Of a DNA stretch of 64,000 bases, positions 52,760 through 60,861 are shown in pieces. Source of the stretch: CAYWEM01 sp964457225 (GTDB lineage Bacteria > Acidobacteriota > Aminicenantia > UBA2199); contig CAYWEM010000012.1 of the NCBI GenBank assembly GCA_964457225.1, positions 29,410-93,409 on the forward strand, read 5' to 3'. The translations under genes were made by a program, and so were the position numbers. Numbering within the stretch: position 1 is the first letter of the stretch; each line of letters starts with the position of its first letter. The notes below the pieces were generated by a model. That model was not told where the DNA came from and did not search any database. It saw only the letters and a program-made list of their open reading frames with translations.

Positions 52760-53161
52760 TCACTTCTTCTCGGTCAACTCCAGCAGTACCCCGGAAAAGC
52801 TCTTGGGATGGGCAAAGGCAATCAAAGTGTCGTGGGCTCCGGAACGGGGTTCCTCGTTTAGCATCCGCACTCCCTTGGCCTGCAGATCGACGATCTGGGC
52901 TTTGATGTCGTCGACGATGAAAGACAGGTGGTGAATTCCCCCGCCCCGTTTCTCAATGAACTGAGCGATGGGAGAATCGGGGGTGGTCGGTTCAAGCAAC
53001 TCGATGAAGACCTCGCCCACCTTGAAAAAAGCCACCTTTACTTTCTGTTCAGCCACCACCTCGGTGCCGTGAAATTCCAGGCCGAGTACATCACGGTAAC
53101 GGGCTATTTCAGCATCGAGGTCGGCGACCGCAATGGCCACATGGCCGATTTTCTTGATCAT
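52760..53161 (-). CDS. mce: methylmalonyl-CoA epimerase
   Basis: This 133-aa protein is a VOC-fold (glyoxalase-like) enzyme. Metal ligands are H7 in IGHVAIAV, a Glu in EVFIELLEP, His in GGIHHLSF and Glu in GVLLELTEKK, the pattern of methylmalonyl-CoA epimerase. It converts (2S)- to (2R)-methylmalonyl-CoA in the propionate/succinate route. Its start overlaps the meaB stop by 4 bases. The mutase itself lies outside the window. Confidence 0.94.
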   Translation of the reverse strand: MIKKIGHVAIAVADLDAEIARYRDVLGLEFHGTEVVAEQKVKVAFFKVGEVFIELLEPTTPDSPIAQFIEKRGGGIHHLSFIVDDIKAQIVDLQAKGVRMLNEEPRSGAHDTLIAFAHPKSFSGVLLELTEKK

Positions 53162-54081
53162 GCTTTTCCTCCTGAAAAAAAACTCTCGTATATTAAGTCA
53201 GCCGCGTCGTAGGGATTGACCGTAGAACTGTTTTCCATCACTTCACGATAAGGCCGGTGATGCAGCAGTTCGCTGTGCAGGCGTTCTTCGATCAGGCGCA
53301 GTACCAGCCGGCCGCGCATTTTTTCCCGCTTTCCCCTGATCCTTTCCTTTTCGGAATCGGACAGTTCCAGCACCTGTTCCAGCAATTCGGCCACACCCTG
53401 GTCCGCCCGGGCGGTCAGTTTGAAAACCAGCGGCTCCCGACCGGCCAGTGAAAAGAAATTCCTTATGTCATTCACCCTGGCTTCGGCTCCGCCCAGGTCG
53501 GCCTTGTTGATCACGAACAGGTCGGCCACCTCAATCACCCCGGCCTTGAACACCTGGATTTCATCGCCGCTGGCCGGAGTCAGCACCAGCAAGACCAGGT
53601 CGGCCAGGGAGACCACGTCTATTTCCGACTGGCCGACTCCGACGGTTTCAATCAGAATCACGTCCTTGCCGGCCGCTCCCAGCAGTTCAACCACGTCGGC
53701 GGCGGCCCGGCTCAAACCGCCGAGCGCGCCTCGGCTGGCCAGGCTGCGGATGAAAACGCCTTCATCGAGTGCATGACGCACCATGCGGATGCGGTCACCA
53801 AGGATGGCACCCCCGGAAATCGGCGAGCTCGGGTCGATGGCGGCCACGCCGACACTCAGGCCGCGGCCGCGGATGTGTTTTATAAGCTGGTCAACCAGGG
53901 TGCTCTTGCCGCTGCCCGGGGCGCCGGTGATGCCGATGCGCAGGCCCCGGGATTCTCCCACGGCCAGCAGGCGCAGGAGTTCGCGGTAACCCGGGCGGCG
54001 GTTCTCCACCAGGGTGATGGCCCGGGACAGGGCCAGGGTATCACCCCGGCGCACCCGATCGGCTAAAACAGCGGTTTCCAT
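53158..54081 (-). CDS. meaB: methylmalonyl-CoA mutase-associated GTPase MeaB
   Basis: This 307-aa GTPase of the ArgK/MeaB family has P-loop GITGAPGSGKST (residues 50-61). VGVAAIDPSSPISGGAILGDRIRM follows, then VILIETVGVGQSE and the NKAD specificity motif. It protects and reactivates methylmalonyl-CoA mutase by controlling cobalamin loading. It is coupled with mce (4-base overlap). The ATG at 54081 is used: TTGAAC-17-TATGAT ends 6 bases before it. An upstream in-frame TTG at 54099 lies inside that promoter. Confidence 0.95.
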   Translation of the reverse strand: METAVLADRVRRGDTLALSRAITLVENRRPGYRELLRLLAVGESRGLRIGITGAPGSGKSTLVDQLIKHIRGRGLSVGVAAIDPSSPISGGAILGDRIRMVRHALDEGVFIRSLASRGALGGLSRAAADVVELLGAAGKDVILIETVGVGQSEIDVVSLADLVLLVLTPASGDEIQVFKAGVIEVADLFVINKADLGGAEARVNDIRNFFSLAGREPLVFKLTARADQGVAELLEQVLELSDSEKERIRGKREKMRGRLVLRLIEERLHSELLHHRPYREVMENSSTVNPYDAADLIYESFFSGGKA

Positions 54082-54087
54082 CCGGCC

Positions 54088-54116
54088 ATCATAGCCCAAA
54101 ATCGCTTTCCGTTCAA
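54088..54116 (-). promoter_or_regulatory. promoter of the meaB-mce pair
   Basis: Minus strand TTGAAC (54116-54111), 17 bases, TATGAT (54093-54088), 6 bases before the ATG. No ribosome binding site fits, so a leaderless message is expected. Confidence 0.6.
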
Positions 54117-54172
54117 GCTTTCCAAGCTGAACTAATTGTCCGATCGCTATTCAATTTCCATAAAAAATGCAT

Positions 54173-55150
54173 TCAAGGGATCATTTCTCTAAAATACATC
54201 GAATACATCCCGGTGATTTTCTCCTGTATCAAATCACGTAATTCTCCTGGTTCCAGCACTTCAACCGAAGGGCCGAAACAAAGTATTTCTCTCAGTATTT
54301 CACGCAAATCACTTACCGGAAATTCCAGAAGCAGTTCACCTTTTTCGTTTTCAAGCATTTTTTGCCCCGGGAACCAGACCTGCTCCCTGACAAATTCAAT
54401 CATTTCCGAATTGAATTTCAACTTGACTCTATATTCTCCGTCAGCAATAAATATTCCATGCGTTCCATCGATTTTTTCCTTGAGATTAATTCTTTTCATT
54501 TCTTCAGGAATCGGATTATCTGGCAATGAAACAAGGCGCTTTATACGTGACAGCGTGAACATCCTCAGCCCTTTTTTATCATCACAGTAGGCCAGCAAAT
54601 GCCAGTTCCCCATGTATTGCACTAAATGCAAGGGGCAGATCGTCCTTTCCGTAGTTTTATGAGTGTGAACGGAATGATAGGATATCCTGATTTTATTTCC
54701 GGGATGAAGTGCATTCAGCACTCCGGAAAAAACAGCAGGTTCAACTCGATAATAACAAGTGTTTTTAAGGCTGATTTTTCTTTCCAGTTCGGCAACCGGG
54801 AAATCGAATTGCCTGTAAAGCTTTTCGAATAGCTGGTTTATCACTTTTTTTCTATCCGGATCAGGTACTGCTGCTGCCAGCCTTTTTGCCAGGATCAGAG
54901 AAATCATTTCTTCCTCCCCGATCCATGAAGCAGGCAATTCAAATCCCGGTTCGGTGTAAAAATATCCGTTGTGTTCACGTGAATAATTGATCGGGGCGCA
55001 AAACCAGAGCTTGAAGTTTGAAACTTCCCTCTGCGCCTGGCGATAGGATATTTCGCATTGCTCCGCCATGTCGTTTAAATTGGGATACAGGTTTTGTTTC
55101 AGCTTGCGGTGAAACCACAGATATCTCTCATAAGCTTTGCGGCCAGGCAT
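54173..55150 (-). CDS. WYL-domain transcriptional regulator, divergent from cas3
   Basis: This 325-aa protein has an N-terminal helix-turn-helix (residues 20-55, LNDMAEQCEISYRQAQREVSNFKL). A central WYL domain follows, in which HLVQYMGNWHLLAYCDDKKGLRMFTLSRI replaces the literal WYL by GNWHLLAY. The C-terminal WCX extension comes last. WYL proteins bind nucleic acid or nucleotide ligands and often regulate CRISPR-Cas and other defence loci. It is transcribed divergently from cas3, with palindromes between them, and likely controls both. Its promoter places the ATG only 11 bases after the -10 and there is no ribosome binding site. Confidence 0.88.
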   Translation of the reverse strand: MPGRKAYERYLWFHRKLKQNLYPNLNDMAEQCEISYRQAQREVSNFKLWFCAPINYSREHNGYFYTEPGFELPASWIGEEEMISLILAKRLAAAVPDPDRKKVINQLFEKLYRQFDFPVAELERKISLKNTCYYRVEPAVFSGVLNALHPGNKIRISYHSVHTHKTTERTICPLHLVQYMGNWHLLAYCDDKKGLRMFTLSRIKRLVSLPDNPIPEEMKRINLKEKIDGTHGIFIADGEYRVKLKFNSEMIEFVREQVWFPGQKMLENEKGELLLEFPVSDLREILREILCFGPSVEVLEPGELRDLIQEKITGMYSMYFREMIP

Positions 55151-55161
55151 TTTAGTTTTAA

Positions 55162-55190
55162 ATTATAAAAATTTTCATTTCATTTTACAA
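55162..55190 (-). promoter_or_regulatory. promoter of the WYL regulator
   Basis: Minus strand TTGTAA (55190-55185), 17 bases, perfect TATAAT (55167-55162). The -35 overlaps the AACGAC/GTCGTT inverted repeat, so self-regulation is possible. Confidence 0.6.
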
Positions 55191-55207
55191 CGACGCTTTT
55201 TGTCGTT
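55189..55207. promoter_or_regulatory. inverted repeat at the regulator promoter (candidate operator)
   Basis: AACGAC (55189-55194) and GTCGTT (55202-55207) form a perfect 6-base inverted repeat with a 7-base spacer. It overlaps the -35 of the WYL gene promoter. Confidence 0.45.
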
Positions 55208-55215
55208 CTTCATTT

Positions 55216-55227
55216 TTACAATTGTAA
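55216..55227. promoter_or_regulatory. perfect 12-base palindrome at the cas3 promoter (candidate operator)
   Basis: TTACAATTGTAA is its own reverse complement. Its right half is the -35 hexamer of the cas3 promoter, so a bound protein would block cas transcription. Confidence 0.5.
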
Positions 55228-55250
55228 TCATGAGGCATTTTATCTACAAT
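55222..55250 (+). promoter_or_regulatory. promoter of the cas operon
   Basis: TTGTAA (55222-55227), 17 bases, TACAAT (55245-55250). The start codon GTG at 55274 has AGGAG 8 bases before it, so this message has a short leader that includes the ribosome binding site. Confidence 0.6.
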
Positions 55251-55273
55251 TCCAAGTAAAAGGAGATCGTTTC

Positions 55274-57454
55274 GTGAATGGAAAGAAATATTACGGCCAC
55301 AGCAAATCGGGTGAAACAACTGATAAATGGCAAAATCTGGCCAATCATTTAGCCGGAGTCGCCGGAAAAGCCGCTGTTTTCGCCGGCAAATTCGACTCTG
55401 CGGACTGGGCCTGGAATGCTGGCTGGCTTCACGATATCGGCAAGTTGGATGACTTGTTCCAGGCCTATCTGCTGCGCTGTAATGGCATGAATGACCCTGA
55501 CTACGATAACTCTGTCAATGGAAGGATAAACCATTCCAGTGCCGGCGCCGCACTATCCGAGCTATTATTCCCGGGCCTTTTTTCCAGACCCTATAGCAAT
55601 ATTTGTGCCGGACATCATGCCGGTTTACCCGATTATCACCCCGACAACACCGGCAACGCGGCTTTGACCATCCGCCTGAGAGAAGGAAGAACCAATCTTG
55701 ATAGAATAGCCGGGCGATTCGAAGAATACCTCACAGAAATAAAAAAAGATGCCAAAGTTCCTGCTTATGTAAAGTCAGATACTTTCCATCTCTGGGTGCG
55801 GATACTTTATTCAGCCTTGGTTGACGCTGATTTTCTCGACACCGAGGAATTCCTGGATCCAGATAAAAAAGCCTTACGGTCCGGATTCAAGCCTATTGCT
55901 GAGCTTAAAAAAATGTTCGACAGGTATATGAATGGAAAAAGAGCTGCATCATCCATGACCAAAGTCAATCAAATCCGCGCCCAAATCTTCGATGCCTGTG
56001 TCAGAGCGGGTTCAGGCGCAGGCGGAGTTTTCTCGCTGACCGTGCCCACCGGCGGAGGCAAAACCCTGTCAAGTATGGCTTTCGCTCTGACTCACGCCCT
56101 GAAACAAGGAAAAGACCGAATTGTTTACGTTATACCTTATACCAGTATCATCGAACAGACTGCCGCTGAGTTCAAGTTTATCTTCGGCCCCGATCAGGTA
56201 GTCGAGCATCACAGTAACATTGACAGCGAAAATTCAACGCCCCAGTCGCAATTGGCTGCGGAAAACTGGGATGCCCCGATAATTGTCACAACCAATGTGC
56301 AGTTCTTCGAATCGCTTTACGCCAGCAGGAACAGCCGCTGTCGCAAACTGCACAACATCGTCAACAGCGTGGTCATTCTCGACGAAGCCCAGTTATTGCC
56401 GCCCCAATTGCTTTTTCCCTGCGTTGACGCCATCAATCAGCTCACGGAGCATTATCGGGTGAGTTTATTGCTCTGCACCGCCACCCAGCCCTGTCTGCCT
56501 AAAATAAACACTCCAATTGAAATAGCACCCGATCCGGCAAGTCTTTACCTGAATCTCCGCCGCACCAATATTGAATTCCCAGCCGATATGTCACAGCCGA
56601 GGACCTGGGAGGAAATTTCCGATGAACTGGCCGAATTCGACCAAGTCTTGGCAGTGGTCAACAGTCGCCGGGATTGTTACGATTTGTTCAAGCTGATGCC
56701 GGAAAACACGATTCACCTCTCCGCCCTGATGTGCGGAGAACACCGCTCAAGAATCATTCAACTGATTAAAGGAAAACTGAAAAACGAAGAACAGGTTAGG
56801 GTTATCAGCACCCAACTGGTTGAAGCCGGGGTCGATATAGATTTTCCAGTAGTTTACCGCGCACTGGCCGGACTCGATTCAATTGTGCAGACCGCCGGCC
56901 GCTGCAATCGTGAAGGGAAGTTGGACACTCCAGGCCTGGTAAAAGTGTTCGTCCCACCCAAGCAGGCACCACGCGGGCTTCTGCGCAAAGGCGAAGATAC
57001 TCTGCGCTCTAGGCTGGCAACCAAGGATCTTGATCCCCAGAACCCGGAAGAATATAAAGACTATTTCAGAGAGTTCTATTCAAAAATCAATGATGACGGC
57101 CGCAACTGGCTCAGGGAATTACTGCAGGGACAAAGCCTGGAATGTAGTTTTCGCACCGCCGGCAATCAGTTTTCTCTCATCGACGACTCCGGTCAGCAAT
57201 CCGTTTTAGTCCAATACCAAGGCAATGAAGAGTTTTTGCATGAATTACGATATGCAGGCCCGCAGAAAAGAATCTTACGTGGACTACAGCGCTATACGGT
57301 AAACCTTAGCCGCCGCGACTTCGAGCAATCCCGGCAAAACGGCCTGCTTGAAGAGATCAGTTCCGATATCTGGCTTTGGTCAGGATTGTATTCGGAAGTA
57401 TACGGACTGGACCTGTTCGGACAGGGCTGGGCCGTGGAGCATTTTATAAATTAG
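55274..57454 (+). CDS. cas3: Cas3, type I-C CRISPR nuclease-helicase (HD + SF2)
   Basis: This 726-aa protein has an N-terminal HD nuclease domain: WLHDIGKLDD with His53-Asp54, then RINHSSAGAA and ICAGHHAGL. The SF2 helicase carries Walker A VPTGGGKTLSS (about residue 260), DEAQ in VVILDEAQLLPP, motif III CTATQP and motif VI QTAGRCNREG. It is recruited by the crRNA-guided Cascade complex and degrades the target DNA. The start codon is GTG with AGGAG 8 bases before it. The next gene follows after 16 bases. Confidence 0.97.
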   Translation: MNGKKYYGHSKSGETTDKWQNLANHLAGVAGKAAVFAGKFDSADWAWNAGWLHDIGKLDDLFQAYLLRCNGMNDPDYDNSVNGRINHSSAGAALSELLFPGLFSRPYSNICAGHHAGLPDYHPDNTGNAALTIRLREGRTNLDRIAGRFEEYLTEIKKDAKVPAYVKSDTFHLWVRILYSALVDADFLDTEEFLDPDKKALRSGFKPIAELKKMFDRYMNGKRAASSMTKVNQIRAQIFDACVRAGSGAGGVFSLTVPTGGGKTLSSMAFALTHALKQGKDRIVYVIPYTSIIEQTAAEFKFIFGPDQVVEHHSNIDSENSTPQSQLAAENWDAPIIVTTNVQFFESLYASRNSRCRKLHNIVNSVVILDEAQLLPPQLLFPCVDAINQLTEHYRVSLLLCTATQPCLPKINTPIEIAPDPASLYLNLRRTNIEFPADMSQPRTWEEISDELAEFDQVLAVVNSRRDCYDLFKLMPENTIHLSALMCGEHRSRIIQLIKGKLKNEEQVRVISTQLVEAGVDIDFPVVYRALAGLDSIVQTAGRCNREGKLDTPGLVKVFVPPKQAPRGLLRKGEDTLRSRLATKDLDPQNPEEYKDYFREFYSKINDDGRNWLRELLQGQSLECSFRTAGNQFSLIDDSGQQSVLVQYQGNEEFLHELRYAGPQKRILRGLQRYTVNLSRRDFEQSRQNGLLEEISSDIWLWSGLYSEVYGLDLFGQGWAVEHFIN

Positions 57455-57470
57455 GTAGTCGAGGTGAAAA

Positions 57471-58187
57471 ATGAAAGGATTCTGTCTTGAGGTAAGCGGC
57501 CCATTCGCCTGCTTCACCCGCCCCGAATTGAAAGTTGAAAGAGTGTCTTATGATGTTATCACTCCTTCAGCCGCCCGGGCCATTTTTGAAGCCATTCTCT
57601 GGAAACCGGCGATTTCCTGGCGTATCAGAAAAATCGAAGTTCTCAACCCCATTCGCTGGATTTCTGTACGTCGTAATGAGGTGGCGGCTCTGGCCTCACC
57701 CAGAAGAGAAGCGATCTACATCGAAGATTGCCGCCAGCAGAAAGCAGGGCTTTTTCTCAGGGATGTTTGCTATCGCCTTCACGCCGAATTCGATTTTATC
57801 CCGCCTGAAATGCGCTCACCTGTAACCAATCCGGTACCAGAATACCTGATAGATTCAGGAGAAACACCATATGTTGACCTGCCTGAAAACAGGCCGGATG
57901 AATGTTCAGCCAAGTACGCCGCCATGTTCGAACGCCGGGCCAAGAAGGGCCAGTGTTTCAACCAGCCTTACCTTGGCAGCCGTGAATTCTCAGCCGCTTT
58001 CCGGCTGATGGATAGAAATGATTCACTCAGCCCGCCAATCGATGAATCACGAGACCTGGGTTGGATGCTTTACGATCTTGATTTCAGCGAGCCGGCTAAT
58101 CCGAAACCACTTTTTTTCAGGGCTAAAATGAATGAGGGCGTGATCCTGGTACCTGAACGTGATGACCGAGAGGAGGTGCTTGGATGA
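57471..58187 (+). CDS. cas5c: Cas5c (Cas5d), type I-C pre-crRNA processing subunit
   Basis: This 238-aa protein has the Cas5 fold segments MKGFCLEVSGPFACFTRPELKVERVSYDVITPSAARAI (in parts). Next comes a WKP block (ILWKPAISWRIRKIEVLNPIRW) and the C-terminal RRAKKGQCFNQPYLGSREF. In type I-C, which has no Cas6, Cas5 cuts the repeat RNA. Catalytic residues reported for Bacillus halodurans Cas5d (Tyr46, Lys116, His117) map by eye to Leu43, Lys148 and Tyr149 here: the IYWKP tyrosine is Leu, and the Lys is kept but followed by Tyr instead of His. The gene overlaps cas8c by 4 bases (ATGA). Confidence 0.95.
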   Translation: MKGFCLEVSGPFACFTRPELKVERVSYDVITPSAARAIFEAILWKPAISWRIRKIEVLNPIRWISVRRNEVAALASPRREAIYIEDCRQQKAGLFLRDVCYRLHAEFDFIPPEMRSPVTNPVPEYLIDSGETPYVDLPENRPDECSAKYAAMFERRAKKGQCFNQPYLGSREFSAAFRLMDRNDSLSPPIDESRDLGWMLYDLDFSEPANPKPLFFRAKMNEGVILVPERDDREEVLG

Positions 58188-59965
58188 TCCTGCAGGCGCT
58201 CAAAGAATATTACGACCGCAAAGCCGCCGATCCTGACAGTGATATCGCCCCTGAAGGTTTTGAAAAAAAGGGGATTCCCTTCATTATCGTCATAGATCGG
58301 CAAGGCCGTTTTATAAACCTCGAGGACACCCGGGAAATGAGCGGTAAAAAAGCCCTGCCCAAAGTTTTCCTTGTGCCCCGGTCACGCCCAAGAAGTGGCA
58401 GTAAAAGCTATGAAACGACTTTCTTACTTTGGGATAACATAGGTTACCTGTGCTCTTTCCCGGAAAATGACGAAAAAGCTCGCAATCAGCACCAGAGCTG
58501 GCTGGCCAGCCTGCAAACCCTGCCGCCGCCGTTGGGTGAAAGCGAAGCTGTACGGGCCATAAAGAGTTTCTATGAAAACGACGGCCTGCAAAAGCTGAAA
58601 GAACATCCACTCTGGGAAGAATGCACCAAAGCTCTTTCCTGCAACATGACCTTCAGGCTGGCCGGAGAAGAATTACCAGCACCCTGCGGGCCAGAGGTCA
58701 GAAAATTCTTGTCTGGTTCAATTGAAGGCCGGGGGAAAACTGATCCTGGGGGGGATGATGATCGAGTTTTCGGCCGCTGCCTGGTCAGCGGAGAATTCGG
58801 TGAAATCGCCCGAGTACACAGTGACACCAGAATCAACAAAGATTCCAAAAAGCTGGTCGGATTTCAAACCAACTCCGGTTACGATTCCTATGGGAAGGAA
58901 CAGGGCTACAATGCCCCAGTCGGGGTATCGGCCGAATTCGCCTATACCACAGCGCTAAACACATTGCTTAAATCTCCTTACCGCATGCTGGTTGGTGACG
59001 CTGTAACTGTCTTCTGGTCCGAGGGAAAAAACGAAGAATTTGAAAGAAACATAGTCGCTTTTTTAAATGAACCGCCAAAAGACGATCCGGACGCCAACAG
59101 CCGGGCGTTACGTTCACTTTTCCAGGCGGTTCAGAGCGGGGCCTATGAACTTCCTGAAGAGAAGAATAAGAAGTTTTTCGTCCTGGGCCTGGCCCCGAAT
59201 TCAGCCCGCATAGCGGTGCGCATCTGGCAGGCCGAGCCCCTGGCGGTCATCGCTTCTCGCATCATGGATCATTTTAACGATCTGGCCATAGTCCACGGGC
59301 CTAAAGAGCCCGAAATTCTTTCAGTTTTTCGCCTGCTGGTCTCCGTTGCCGTGCAAAGTAAATCGGAAAATATCCCGCCCAACCTGGGCGGAGAATTCAT
59401 GCGTTCCATACTGCAGGGTCTGCCCTACCCCCACACCCTGCTCCAGGCCGCCTTGCGCCGCGTCAAGGCAGAACGAGAAATCACCTATCCGCGGGCGGCA
59501 TTGGTTAAGGCCTTTCTCAACCGACTGACCCGCAGTAAAAATCCAAGGATCAAGGAGGAATTGAAAATGGCTCTCGATGAAAGCAACAACAACATTGGTT
59601 ACCGCTTGGGCCGCTTGTTCGCGGTTTTGGAAAAAATCCAGGAAAGAGCAAACCCAGGTATCAACGCCACCATCCGCGACCGCTTTTATGGATCGGCTTC
59701 CAGCACCCCGGTCACGGTCTTCGGCAACCTGATCCGCTTAAAGAATCACCATTTAGCCAAAATTGACAATCCAGGCCTGCGTATCTATTACGAAAAACTG
59801 ATCACTTCGATAATAGAAGCTTTGCCTGCCGGAACTGCATTTCCAGCCCACCTGAGCCTGGCCGACCAGGGCCGCTTCGCCGTCGGCTATTACCACCAGG
59901 TTCAGGATTTCTATGTCAAAAAGAGTGATCAAAAAGAAGAAGCAAATAAAACCAAGGAGGATTGA
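58184..59965 (+). CDS. cas8c: Cas8c (Csd1), type I-C Cascade large subunit
   Basis: This 593-aa protein has Csd1 features. The N-terminal part reads FEKKGIPFIIVIDRQGRFINLEDTRE and FLLWDNIGYLCSF. The middle is marked by FGRCLVSGEFGEIARVHSDTRI and GFQTNSGYDSYGKEQGYNAPVGVSAEFAYTTALNTLL (in parts). The last 130 residues are a helical bundle that is also made separately as Cas11c. It recognises the PAM and supports Cas3 recruitment. The start overlaps the cas5c stop by 4 bases. Confidence 0.96.
   Translation: MILQALKEYYDRKAADPDSDIAPEGFEKKGIPFIIVIDRQGRFINLEDTREMSGKKALPKVFLVPRSRPRSGSKSYETTFLLWDNIGYLCSFPENDEKARNQHQSWLASLQTLPPPLGESEAVRAIKSFYENDGLQKLKEHPLWEECTKALSCNMTFRLAGEELPAPCGPEVRKFLSGSIEGRGKTDPGGDDDRVFGRCLVSGEFGEIARVHSDTRINKDSKKLVGFQTNSGYDSYGKEQGYNAPVGVSAEFAYTTALNTLLKSPYRMLVGDAVTVFWSEGKNEEFERNIVAFLNEPPKDDPDANSRALRSLFQAVQSGAYELPEEKNKKFFVLGLAPNSARIAVRIWQAEPLAVIASRIMDHFNDLAIVHGPKEPEILSVFRLLVSVAVQSKSENIPPNLGGEFMRSILQGLPYPHTLLQAALRRVKAEREITYPRAALVKAFLNRLTRSKNPRIKEELKMALDESNNNIGYRLGRLFAVLEKIQERANPGINATIRDRFYGSASSTPVTVFGNLIRLKNHHLAKIDNPGLRIYYEKLITSIIEALPAGTAFPAHLSLADQGRFAVGYYHQVQDFYVKKSDQKEEANKTKED
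59567..59965 (+). CDS. cas11c: Cas11c small subunit from an internal start within cas8c
   Basis: In-frame ATG at 59567 (codon 462 of cas8c) is preceded by a perfect AAGGAGG at 59552-59558, 8 bases upstream. It would give a 132-aa protein beginning MALDESNNNIGYRLGRLF. Type I-C systems are known to make Cas11 from such an internal start, and the position (last 130 residues of Cas8c) and the MALDESNNNIGYRLG start fit that family. Cas11c forms the belly of the Cascade complex. The site is stronger than any other internal Shine-Dalgarno in cas8c that I saw. Confidence 0.85.
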   Translation: MALDESNNNIGYRLGRLFAVLEKIQERANPGINATIRDRFYGSASSTPVTVFGNLIRLKNHHLAKIDNPGLRIYYEKLITSIIEALPAGTAFPAHLSLADQGRFAVGYYHQVQDFYVKKSDQKEEANKTKED

Positions 59966-59966
59966 A

Positions 59967-60857
59967 ATGAGTAATCCACTCAAAAACCGTTATGATTTCA
60001 TGTTGGTCTTTGACGTCCAGGATGGCAACCCCAACGGTGACCCGGACGCCGGCAATCTGCCCAGGCTTGATCCTGAAACCAGCCTGGGCCTGGTCACCGA
60101 TGTCTGCCTGAAGCGAAAAGTGCGTAATTACGTTGAAATCACCAAGCACAACTCAGCGCCTTTCGAAATCTACGTCAAGGAAAAAGCCGTGCTAAACAAA
60201 CAGCACGAGCGGGCTTACCAGGCCATCGGCGCGGCTGATGAACTCGAAAAAGAAGACAAGAAGAGAAAGGGCGGTGAAAGAGTTGAGGAAGCCAGGCAGT
60301 GGATGTGCCGCAATTTTTACGATATCCGCACTTTCGGCGCGGTTATGACCCTTGGAATTAACTGCGGCCAGGTTCGCGGCCCGGTGCAAATGACCTTCGG
60401 ACGCTCGGTTGACCCGATCGTAACGCTCGAACATTCGATCACCCGCATGGCCGTGGCGACTGAGGCTGAAGCTGAAAAACAGGGCGGTGACAACCGCACT
60501 ATGGGCCGGAAAAATACCGTACCTTACGGCCTGTACCTGGCACACGGATTTGTTTCCCCGCATCTGGCGGCCCAGACCGGATTCAGCGAAGAAGACCTCG
60601 AACTTCTCTGGGAAGCACTGCTCAACATGTTCGAGCACGATCGCTCGGCGGCCCGCGGCCTGATGGCCACCAGAAAGCTGATAGTATTCCAGCACGATTC
60701 GGCTCTGGGCAATGCACCGGCTCACGCCCTCTTCGAGCGGGTAACCCTGCGCAAATCGGATGAAACCAAGCCCGCCCGTAGTTTTGCCGATTACCAGCTT
60801 CATCTTGACCAGGAAAGCCTGCCGCCCGGAATCAAGGTAATCCAGTATCCAAGTTGA
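59967..60857 (+). CDS. cas7c: Cas7c (Csd2), type I-C Cascade backbone subunit
   Basis: This 296-aa RAMP-fold protein begins with NRYDFMLVFDVQDGNPNGDPDAGNLPRLDPETSLG (in parts) and has RCQ-free GRSVDPIVTLEHSITRMAVATEAEAEKQGGDNRTMGRKNTVPYGLYLAHG, the Csd2 signature. It coats the crRNA in Cascade. AAGGAGG is ideally placed before the ATG, one base after the cas8c stop. The next gene, a four-helix-bundle protein, follows after 4 bases. Confidence 0.96.
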   Translation: MSNPLKNRYDFMLVFDVQDGNPNGDPDAGNLPRLDPETSLGLVTDVCLKRKVRNYVEITKHNSAPFEIYVKEKAVLNKQHERAYQAIGAADELEKEDKKRKGGERVEEARQWMCRNFYDIRTFGAVMTLGINCGQVRGPVQMTFGRSVDPIVTLEHSITRMAVATEAEAEKQGGDNRTMGRKNTVPYGLYLAHGFVSPHLAAQTGFSEEDLELLWEALLNMFEHDRSAARGLMATRKLIVFQHDSALGNAPAHALFERVTLRKSDETKPARSFADYQLHLDQESLPPGIKVIQYPS

Positions 60858-60861
60858 GAAA

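Noticed and set aside
51820..52905. Plus-strand open frame of 361 aa within the GH57 and mce genes
   Set aside because: Antisense to GH57 with its catalytic motifs and to mce; long only because of the base composition.
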